This document shows, one piece after another, positions 1 to 5,286 of a stretch of DNA of 5,286 nucleotides. Below the pieces are notes generated by a model. The model had not been told where the DNA came from. It searched no databases and saw only the letters and a list, made by a program, of their open reading frames with translations. Positions within the stretch are counted from its first letter, which is position 1, and each line of letters begins with the position of its first letter. The stretch comes from Balneolaceae bacterium (GTDB taxonomy: Bacteria > Bacteroidota > Rhodothermia > Balneolales > Balneolaceae). The DNA is taken from assembly GCA_007127395.1 (NCBI GenBank), contig SKZL01000051.1, positions 1 through 5,286 of the forward strand, read 5' to 3'. A program made the position numbers and the translations under genes.

Positions 1-129
1 AGGCGTGAGGACACTCATGTTGCCTTTTACACACCTGATACATTCAGGTGGATAGCATCAAACCTGAAGGCCAATCCTGAGTTCCATGGAAACCGTGTCA
101 TACTTTTGAAAAAACCGGGTTCGAACTAA
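1..129 (+). CDS. C-terminal end of a probable class I SAM-dependent methyltransferase (partial, 5' end outside window)
   Basis: Frame 1 is open from the first base to the TAA at 127-129 and encodes 42 residues. It starts RREDTHVAFYTPDTFRWIA and ends in a strand-like VILLKKP followed by GSN. The D-T-H-V-x-F-Y-T-P-x-T-F-x-W-I-A pattern followed by a terminal hydrophobic strand resembles the last part of Methyltransf_23/class I methyltransferases, where a DPTHV-x-F motif and a final VVLLKK strand are common. The SAM-binding glycine motif would lie upstream, outside the window, so the reaction and substrate cannot be named. The hydrophobic/charged pattern and in-frame stop make a real coding end likely. 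The family assignment rests only on recognising this short tail and is tentative. Confidence 0.55.
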   Translation, partial: RREDTHVAFYTPDTFRWIASNLKANPEFHGNRVILLKKPGSN

Positions 130-242
130 ATTATCCCGGAATTGTGCTTTTTTTATGGCAAAATTTCTCTATGCTTAATGTTTATATTACCCGCTGAAAA
201 TGACATTCAATCAATCATTAACCCGATAAAATTTGTATTTCA

Positions 243-632
243 ATGAGTTCATTTCTAACCTACAGAGTCGGCAGAAACCTCTTCGCACTTCCTTTTGGAA
301 TTTTTGGCATCATTCATTTCCTCACCGGAAGTGAACTCGCAGGAATGATACCTGATTTCATTCCAGGCGACATCATCTGGGTCTACCTGACCGGCGTTGC
401 CCTGATAGGCTCAAGTATCTGTATTGTAGCTCAGATTAAAGTGCGATTGGTATCCTTGCTGCTTTCATTAATGCTATTGATTTTTGCACTAACCATTCAT
501 CTGCCCGAATTACTGATGGAAACACCAAATGCTCTGCCGAATTTACTGAAAGATCTTTCACTCTCAGGTGGTGCGCTCTTTCTTGCCGCACTCTATGAAG
601 ATGTGGATGATGACCTGACCCTGGAGTATTAA
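243..632 (+). CDS. DoxX-like small integral membrane protein
   Basis: A 129-residue, strongly hydrophobic protein with four predicted membrane helices at about residues 12-29, 42-62, 68-87 and 100-118, and an acidic tail (EDVDDDLTLEY). The segment from G22 through about residue 56 (GIIHFLTGSELAGMIPDFIP followed by WVYLTGVALIG) matches the DoxX pattern: a helix ending in a G-x-x-HF motif, a loop with MIP-x-x-x-P, then W-x-Y-x-x-G at the start of helix 2. His25 and His86 lie in or near helices. It should sit in the cytoplasmic membrane. DoxX-family roles vary (terminal oxidase subunits, redox or thiol stress complexes) and most members are uncharacterised, so no reaction is assigned. The ATG at 243 precedes helix 1 by a short, plausible N-terminus; no Shine-Dalgarno sequence is visible. 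The next gene begins 44 bp downstream on the same strand. Confidence 0.82.
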   Translation: MSSFLTYRVGRNLFALPFGIFGIIHFLTGSELAGMIPDFIPGDIIWVYLTGVALIGSSICIVAQIKVRLVSLLLSLMLLIFALTIHLPELLMETPNALPNLLKDLSLSGGALFLAALYEDVDDDLTLEY

Positions 633-676
633 TCAACCAAAAGCACCATTAATCTAAGCTAACAGCTCATACATCT

Positions 677-1303
677 ATGGAAGCACATCTTATTTATGAA
701 CTGATCGGTTACATTGCATCACTTTTGGTTGCTATCTCCTTGATGATGAGTGCGATTGTAAAATTGCGGATCGTCAATATGATCGGCGCATTTATTTTTG
801 CTCTGTATGGCATTTTAATTGGATCCATTCCCGTGGCAGCCATGAACGGTTTCATCGTCTTGATCAACATCTACTTCCTGATAAAAATCGTTACGGATAA
901 AGAGTACTTTCATCTTTTGGAGACAGAGAGTAGTGACAGCTACCTGAGCGCTTTTCTGAGCTATTACAGTGAAAGTATTCAAAAATTTCAGCCGGATTTT
1001 TCGATTGACAGGGAGTACAATTTTGCCCTTTTCATCTTGAGCGAGATGGTTCCGGCCGGACTGTTGCTTGGTGAACTGAAAAACGATAAAACATTAATTA
1101 TACATCTCGATTTTGTAATCCCTGATTACCGGGATTTTAAAATCGGAAAATTTCTTTTCAGCCAAAACAGAGAGTATTTCAGAAAACATGGAGTAAAAAC
1201 AATTGTGACGGCTGCAGGCAATTCAGACCACAACCACTATCTTGAGAAAGTAGGCTTTAGTAAAACCGACCACTCAGGTTATTACGAATTAAACATCGCA
1301 TAA
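677..1303 (+). CDS. YgjV-like membrane domain fused to a GNAT-type acetyltransferase domain
   Basis: A 208-residue two-part protein. Residues 1-72 contain three hydrophobic helices (about 7-28, 32-49 and 52-71) with YgjV-like features: G-Y-I-A-S-L-L-V-A-I-S, then N-M-I-G-A-x-x-F-A-L-Y-G, then N-x-x-I-x-L-I-N-I-Y. After a linker (73-110), residues 111-208 look like a GNAT fold: a strand LIIHLDFVIPDYR (140-152), the acetyl-CoA loop region RDFKIGK (152-158) followed by a helix, then N182 and the terminal block YLEKVGF (188-194) plus a final strand. In the usual R/Q-x-x-G-x-G/A loop the first glycine position is Lys155; only Gly157 is kept. The acetyltransferase domain would be tethered to the inner face of the membrane. 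Substrate unknown. It lies 44 bp after the DoxX-like gene and 13 bp before ade, suggesting one transcript. No Shine-Dalgarno sequence precedes the ATG. Confidence 0.78.
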   Translation: MEAHLIYELIGYIASLLVAISLMMSAIVKLRIVNMIGAFIFALYGILIGSIPVAAMNGFIVLINIYFLIKIVTDKEYFHLLETESSDSYLSAFLSYYSESIQKFQPDFSIDREYNFALFILSEMVPAGLLLGELKNDKTLIIHLDFVIPDYRDFKIGKFLFSQNREYFRKHGVKTIVTAAGNSDHNHYLEKVGFSKTDHSGYYELNIA

Positions 1304-1316
1304 ATATCTTTGACAC

Positions 1317-2933
1317 ATGAAAACAGTTAAAGGAATTATCATAGATCCGGTCAAAAGAAAACAGTATAAGGGAGTCATCTCGATCGAAGATGGTAACATT
1401 GTCCAAATTGAGAAGAGTGATGACGTACCTGAGCAATATATACTTCCGGGCCTGGTCGACTCCCATATTCATATTGAAAGCTCAATGTTGATTCCATCTG
1501 AATTTGCAAAGCTGGCAGTCCGGCATGGAACGGTTGCCACTGTATCAGACCCTCATGAAATTGCAAATGTCTGTGGAAAAGAGGGTGTAGAATTTATGAT
1601 TGAAAATGGGAATAAAGTACCGTTGAAATTCTACTTTGGTGCTCCCTCCTGTGTCCCGGCAACTACATTTGAAACAGCCGGTGCAGTACTCGATGTGGAT
1701 GATGTCAAAGAGCTTCTTGAAAGGGATGATATCCTTTATCTGGCTGAGATGATGAACTGGCCGGGTGTTCTTTTCGATGATCCTGATGTAATTGCAAAAA
1801 TTGAAGCTGCTAAAAAGCTTGGTAAACCTGTTGATGGTCATGCCCCTGGATTAAAGGGAGAAAAAGCCACAAAATACGCCTCTGCCGGCATCTCAACGGA
1901 TCACGAAAGTTTTACTCTTGAAGAAGCTATCGACAAATTGGAAGCGGGTATGCTGATCGCCATACGTGAGGGCAGTGCAGCTAAAAATTACGATACTCTA
2001 ATCTCGCTGTTGGGACTCTATCCTGATAAGATCATGTTCTGTTCCGATGATAAACATCCGGATGACCTGATCCGTGGCCACATGAATGAAATCGTAGCCA
2101 GAACCCTTGAAAATGGTTATGATCTCTTTGATGCACTGCATGCCTGTTCAGTTTTGCCGGTCAGGCATTACGGTTTAAATGTAGGCCTGCTGCAAACCGG
2201 TGATCCTGCCGATTTTATTATCGTGGATTCACCGGAATCGATGGTTGTCCGGGAAACATGGATAGATGGTAAATTGGTATACAAGAATGAGAAAGTACTA
2301 TTCCCGGATATCACTTCTAAACGAATCAATCAATTTACTCCTTATGAGCTGGAAGCTGACGACTTTCATTTGCATTCACATAAGTCTACTCAGGAAGTCA
2401 TTATAGCCAATGACGGTGAATTGATCACCGGAAGAGAATCTATGAAGTTACCGGTTCAAAATGGTGTCGTTCTATCAGATCCTGATCGTGATATTTTGAA
2501 AATTGCTGTCGTAAACAGATACAAAAAGGCAAAACCTGCAGTAGGGTTTATCAAAAACTTTGGGCTGAAAAACGGTGCGATTGCATCATCTGTCGGACAT
2601 GATTCACATAATATTATTGTGATCGGTTCTGATGATCACAAGATTGCGAGGGCTGTTAATCTGATTATGAATGAAAAGGGTGGCATATCAGCCGTTCTTG
2701 GTCATCAAGAGGATGTGCTGGGACTTCCGATAGGCGGGATTATGAGCGATGACCCCGGTGAGAAGGTGGCAGCAGGTTATGAAAGATTGAATAAGATAGC
2801 TGTTGAAATGGGAAGCACATTAAAAGCACCGTTCATGTTGATCTCATTTATGGCACTACTCGTGATACCGGCTTTAAAAATGAGTGATTTGGGGCTGTTT
2901 GATGGGGAGAAATTTGAGTTTGTGGAGGTTTAG
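1317..2933 (+). CDS. ade: Adenine deaminase (EC 3.5.4.2)
   Basis: A 538-residue amidohydrolase that deaminates adenine to hypoxanthine and ammonia in cytoplasmic purine salvage. Visible landmarks: the strand-1 metal motif HIHIESSM (50-57; His50, His52), DPHEIANV (78-85), Glu144 in LAEMMNWPG, His175 in DGHAPG, His196 in TDHES, and CSDDKHPDDL (242-251) with the strand-8 aspartate. The C-terminal adenine-deaminase domain has SVGHDSHN (425-432), IGSDDHK (436-442), LGLPIGGIMSD (468-478) and a hydrophobic FMLISFMALLVIPALK segment (506-521). This set separates it from dihydroorotases and hydantoinases. The length is slightly below that of the Bacillus and E. coli enzymes (about 580-590), but no domain is missing. 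The ATG at 1317 is 13 bp after the preceding stop. The last codons and the TAG at 2931-2933 lie within sequence that also encodes the phosphorylase glycine loop in another frame, so the native C-terminus may differ by a few residues. Confidence 0.96.
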   Translation: MKTVKGIIIDPVKRKQYKGVISIEDGNIVQIEKSDDVPEQYILPGLVDSHIHIESSMLIPSEFAKLAVRHGTVATVSDPHEIANVCGKEGVEFMIENGNKVPLKFYFGAPSCVPATTFETAGAVLDVDDVKELLERDDILYLAEMMNWPGVLFDDPDVIAKIEAAKKLGKPVDGHAPGLKGEKATKYASAGISTDHESFTLEEAIDKLEAGMLIAIREGSAAKNYDTLISLLGLYPDKIMFCSDDKHPDDLIRGHMNEIVARTLENGYDLFDALHACSVLPVRHYGLNVGLLQTGDPADFIIVDSPESMVVRETWIDGKLVYKNEKVLFPDITSKRINQFTPYELEADDFHLHSHKSTQEVIIANDGELITGRESMKLPVQNGVVLSDPDRDILKIAVVNRYKKAKPAVGFIKNFGLKNGAIASSVGHDSHNIIVIGSDDHKIARAVNLIMNEKGGISAVLGHQEDVLGLPIGGIMSDDPGEKVAAGYERLNKIAVEMGSTLKAPFMLISFMALLVIPALKMSDLGLFDGEKFEFVEV

Positions 2934-2962
2934 GAAGGCTTGCAGCCTGTTTTCTGGATTCC
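2918..2962 (+). other. Untranslated remnant of the glgP glycine loop overlapping the ade stop; deletion or assembly junction
   Basis: In the frame of the downstream phosphorylase, the codons before its first ATG read V-C-G-G-L-G-R-L-A-A-C-F-L-D-S and then join M-A-T-L-G. The conserved family sequence here is N-G-G-L-G-R-L-A-A-C-F-L-D-S-x-A-T-L, so homology reaches back to about 2924. Immediately upstream the same frame meets TGA at 2915-2917 and the DNA is ade coding sequence in a different frame. No ATG, GTG or TTG lies in frame between that stop and 2963. The stretch is therefore phosphorylase-derived DNA that would not be translated as phosphorylase from the visible starts, and it contains the ade stop codon. 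The breakpoint is placed at about 2921-2927. Confidence 0.85.
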
Positions 2963-5014
2963 ATGGCAACGCTTGGAATTCCTGCAATCGGATATGGGAT
3001 CCGGTATGACTATGGTATTTTTTATCAGAGTATCGAAAATGGATTTCAAGTTGAGAAACCGGATCTTTGGTTGCGATATGGTAACCCATGGGATATTGTA
3101 AGGCCAAAAATTCAATACAATGTTCCTTTTTATGGCCACTCGGATGTATATCATGATGAATCGGGTAAAGTCCGGTTCAAATGGAAAGATACTCATGATG
3201 TTCGAGCTGTTGCTTATGATACTCCGATTCCCGGTTACAAGAATGATGTAGTGAACCATCTTAGATTGTGGAGGGCCACTTCAGCTTCATCAATAGATCT
3301 CAAAAGTTTTAATCAGGGGCAGTATATTGACGCGGTTCGTGATACTCAGCTGAATGAGAATATCTCTCGTGTATTGTATCCGAATGACAAGATATTTGTC
3401 GGGCAGGAACTGAGGCTGAAACAGGAATATTTTCTGGTGGCATCTTCTTTACAAGATATATTGTCACGATTCATTAAAGGAAACAGTGATTGGCGGAAAT
3501 TGCCTGAAAAAGTTGCCATTCAGTGTAATGATACTCATCCAAATCTGGCTATACCGGAGCTTATGCGTTTTCTTGTTGATGAACAGGGCCTGGAGTGGGA
3601 TACAGCCTGGGATATCACAGTGAAGACACTGGCATACACAAATCATACGATACTGCCCGAAGCATTGGAAAAATGGCCTGTATCGCTATTAAGAAATCTG
3701 TTGCCACGCCACCTTCAGATCATTTATGAGATCAACCGTCGCTTCTTGCAATCGGCTAGTGCAAAAATCGGTGATGATAAGGGGAAAATCAGCAGAATAT
3801 CGATAGTTGGTGAAGGTGAGAATCCCGTTGTCCATATGGCACATCTTGGAATTGTCGGAACACACAAAATCAACGGTGTTGCTGCACTTCACAGTGATCT
3901 GATCAAAAAGACACTATTCAAAGATTTTTATGATCTGTATCCGGAGCGCTTTACCAATAAAACCAATGGTGTTACCCCGAGGAGATGGCTCAGACAGTGC
4001 AATCGTCAGCTTGCAGATCTTTACACGGAAAAAATTGGTGAAGATTGGATAACCAATCTGAGTGATCTGAAAAAGATTGAAAAGTTTATTGATGACAAAT
4101 CGTTTATGAAGGAGTTTGTCAGGATAAAGCTGGAGAATAAGAAAAAACTGGCGGAGTACATCAAGGCTCATAACGATGTGGATGTAGATCCGGAATCGAT
4201 GTTTGATATTCAGATCAAACGAATTCACGAATATAAACGACAGTTTATGCTGACCCTTTATGCAATTACTCAGTATAACAAGCTGAAAAAGAATCCGGAT
4301 CTGGATGTGGCACCAAGGACGATTATTCTGGGCGGTAAAGCAGCTCCGGGATATACCATGGCAAAATTGTTCATCAAGCTTATGAATGATGTAGGTGAAA
4401 AGATCAACAATGATCCTGATGTGAATACGAAGTTAAAGTTTCTCTTTTTGGAAAATTACAGCGTTACATTGGCTGAGAAGATGATACCGGCTGCAGATCT
4501 TTCCGAGCAGATTTCAACGGCAGGCTTTGAAGCTTCCGGCACAGGAAATATGAAGTTTGCACTGAATGGTGCACTGACTATCGGAACCCTGGATGGAGCA
4601 AATGTTGAGATCCAGGAGGAGGTAGGTGAGGAAAACATCTTCATCTTTGGAAATACGGTAGAAGATGTGGAGCTGCTCAGGCACGAAGGGTACAACCCAT
4701 GGGAGTTTTACAGCAATGATTCGGAACTGAAAAAAGCACTTGATCAGATTCGGGATGGATATTTCAATGATGATTCATCACTCTATACTCCAATTATAGA
4801 TTCCATTCTGAACAGAGGCGATTACTTCCTTGTATTGGCAGATTTCGGTGCCTATGTGAAGGAACAGGCTAAAGTTGATGAACTGTTTAAAAATAAAGAC
4901 GAATGGTTCAGAAAAGCACTGTTGAACTCTGTAAGAGTGGGCAAATTCTCATCCGACCGCACGATTGCTGATTATGCAGAGGAGATTTGGGGAGTGGATG
5001 TGAAGCAGGATTAA
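2963..5014 (+). CDS. glgP: Glycogen/alpha-glucan phosphorylase (GT35), N-terminally truncated, probably non-functional as drawn
   Basis: A 683-residue open frame that matches glycogen phosphorylase from the position equivalent to about residue 147 of rabbit muscle phosphorylase to the C-terminus. Family members are about 800-850 residues. Such enzymes release glucose 1-phosphate from alpha-1,4-glucans using PLP. Visible motifs: YGIRYDYGIF (11-20), WLRYGNPW (36-43), NDTHPNLAIPELMR (189-202), YTNHTILPEALEKWP (225-239) with His228 (rabbit His377 equivalent), LPRHLQIIYEINRRFL (247-262), NKTNGVTPRRWL (332-343), KRIHEYKRQ (419-427), GGKAAPGY (457-464), and the PLP signature EASGTGNMKFALN (523-535) with Lys531 as the Schiff-base lysine. 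The N-terminal ~145 residues, including the glycine loop, are missing from the ORF, though the loop is still encoded just upstream in frame. The frame is otherwise uninterrupted. It lies 29 bp after ade with no leader of its own. The truncation may be a real deletion or an assembly join. Confidence 0.93.
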   Translation: MATLGIPAIGYGIRYDYGIFYQSIENGFQVEKPDLWLRYGNPWDIVRPKIQYNVPFYGHSDVYHDESGKVRFKWKDTHDVRAVAYDTPIPGYKNDVVNHLRLWRATSASSIDLKSFNQGQYIDAVRDTQLNENISRVLYPNDKIFVGQELRLKQEYFLVASSLQDILSRFIKGNSDWRKLPEKVAIQCNDTHPNLAIPELMRFLVDEQGLEWDTAWDITVKTLAYTNHTILPEALEKWPVSLLRNLLPRHLQIIYEINRRFLQSASAKIGDDKGKISRISIVGEGENPVVHMAHLGIVGTHKINGVAALHSDLIKKTLFKDFYDLYPERFTNKTNGVTPRRWLRQCNRQLADLYTEKIGEDWITNLSDLKKIEKFIDDKSFMKEFVRIKLENKKKLAEYIKAHNDVDVDPESMFDIQIKRIHEYKRQFMLTLYAITQYNKLKKNPDLDVAPRTIILGGKAAPGYTMAKLFIKLMNDVGEKINNDPDVNTKLKFLFLENYSVTLAEKMIPAADLSEQISTAGFEASGTGNMKFALNGALTIGTLDGANVEIQEEVGEENIFIFGNTVEDVELLRHEGYNPWEFYSNDSELKKALDQIRDGYFNDDSSLYTPIIDSILNRGDYFLVLADFGAYVKEQAKVDELFKNKDEWFRKALLNSVRVGKFSSDRTIADYAEEIWGVDVKQD

Positions 5015-5034
5015 GGGCAAAGGGTTCAGGGTAC

Positions 5035-5094
5035 GGGGTTCAAGGTTCAAGGTACAGGGTGCAAGGGGTTCAAGGTTCAAGGTACAGGACACAA
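5035..5094 (+). repeat. Two-copy 30-bp tandem direct repeat in the left arm
   Basis: Two adjacent 30-bp units, 5035-5064 and 5065-5094, begin GGGGTTCAAGGTTCAAGGTA and agree at 27 of 30 positions by eye; the three differences are near the 3' end (GGGTGCAA versus GGACACAA). Each unit contains TTCAAGG twice. A looser, partial copy precedes them at about 5021-5034 and a GGGGTGCAGG remnant follows at 5095-5104. Confidence 0.9.
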
Positions 5095-5245
5095 GGGGTG
5101 CAGGTTTGAATATAGTGGGAGTTTGAGCGACTGATTGGGGCAGGTTTTAAGTTTTTGATTCCCCCGTTGACCCTTGTAACCCTTTCTGCCTTTCAATCCC
5201 TGTACCCCTTGAACCCTCTGCCCCTTGTAACCCCTGAACCCTCTG

Positions 5246-5286
5246 ACCCATGCACCCCTTGCCCCATGCACCCCTTGCCCCATGCA
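5246..5286 (+). repeat. 16-bp tandem repeat, about 2.5 copies, running off the right edge
   Basis: Units CCCCATGCACCCCTTG occur at 5262-5277, with one mismatch at 5246-5261 (first base A), and as the first nine bases of a third unit at 5278-5286. The window ends inside the array, so total copy number is not known. Confidence 0.9.

Larger units (their letters stand above)
5015..5286 (+). repeat. Low-complexity inverted repeat block (G-rich left arm, C-rich right arm)
   Basis: Directly after the glgP stop the sequence becomes a patchwork of short words. The left arm (5015-5106) repeats GGGTTCAAGG, GGTACAGGG and GTGCAAGGGG. The right arm (5161-5286) carries the complementary words CCCTTGTAACCC, CCCTGTACCCCTTGAACCCT and CCATGCACCCCTTG. 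About 55 bp of non-repetitive sequence (roughly 5106-5160) separates the arms. The arms are imperfect reverse complements and could fold into a long, broken hairpin. The block continues past the right edge. No gene is supported in it: the minus-strand frame across 5077-5283 gives a collagen-like G-x-y string that simply follows from the repeats. I associate such blocks with intergenic regions of Bacteroidota/Balneolota genomes; any function is unknown. Confidence 0.85.

Noticed and set aside
115..154. Possible terminator after the first gene: CCGGG (115-119) pairing with CCCGG (135-139), then a T-run at 148-154
   Set aside because: The stem is only 5 bp with a 15-nt loop and the T-run starts 8 nt after the stem, which is poor for an intrinsic terminator.
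227..235. TAAAATTTG as a Bacteroidota-type -7 promoter element ahead of the DoxX-like gene
   Set aside because: It has one base too many compared with TAnnTTTG, no matching TTG-type upstream element at the right spacing, and would place the start of transcription almost on the ATG.
2900..3000. Programmed -1 frameshift producing an Ade-phosphorylase fusion
   Set aside because: A -1 shift near GAG GTT TAG would enter the phosphorylase frame, but there is no canonical slippery heptamer or evident downstream structure, and the fusion would still lack the phosphorylase N-terminal region; deletion or misassembly is simpler.
436..4695. Numerous minus-strand open frames of 60-109 residues opposite the main genes
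   Set aside because: All lie antisense to well-supported genes, lack recognisable domains and have compositions expected of shadow frames.
5077..5283. Minus-strand 68-residue collagen-like G-x-y open frame
   Set aside because: The glycine periodicity follows from reading the G-rich repeat words in one frame; the period, composition and position inside the repeat block explain it fully, and nothing supports translation.

Overview
The window looks like a chromosomal fragment of a marine or hypersaline member of the Bacteroidota/Balneolota group. The supporting signs are moderate G+C, no Shine-Dalgarno sequence ahead of any start, a YgjV-type membrane protein fused to an acetyltransferase, and a G-rich/C-rich low-complexity repeat block (TTCAAGG and TACAGGG words with their complements) of a kind I associate with such genomes. 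The taxonomic call is inference, not a database match.

Layout, all genes on the + strand: (1) 1-129, the last 42 codons of a gene that enters from the left, probably a SAM-dependent methyltransferase; (2) 130-242, an AT-rich spacer without a convincing promoter or terminator; (3) 243-632, a small DoxX-like four-helix membrane protein; (4) 677-1303, three YgjV-like membrane helices fused to a cytoplasmic GNAT-type domain; (5) 1317-2933, an apparently full-length adenine deaminase (ade), 13 bp after gene 4; (6) 2963-5014, a GT35 glycogen phosphorylase (glgP) lacking its first ~145 residues; (7) 5015-5286, a repeat block that starts at the glgP stop codon and runs off the right edge.

Genes 3-5 are close enough to be co-transcribed. 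Adenine deaminase feeds purine salvage (adenine to hypoxanthine). The two membrane proteins have no assignable substrate, so a shared pathway cannot be claimed.

The most notable point is the ade/glgP junction. Read in the phosphorylase frame, the homology does not begin at the first ATG (2963). It extends upstream to about 2924 (GGLGRLAACFLDS, the conserved glycine loop and following helix), overlaps the last codons and stop of ade, then meets ade coding sequence and an in-frame stop at 2915-2917. The first ~133 residues of the phosphorylase, its start and its leader are absent. This is either a deletion joining ade to the interior of glgP or a chimeric assembly join. The rest of glgP is intact with all visible catalytic residues, so the event is recent or artefactual. 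I found no convincing new biological system here; the junction, the YgjV-GNAT fusion and the inverted repeat block are the items worth checking.
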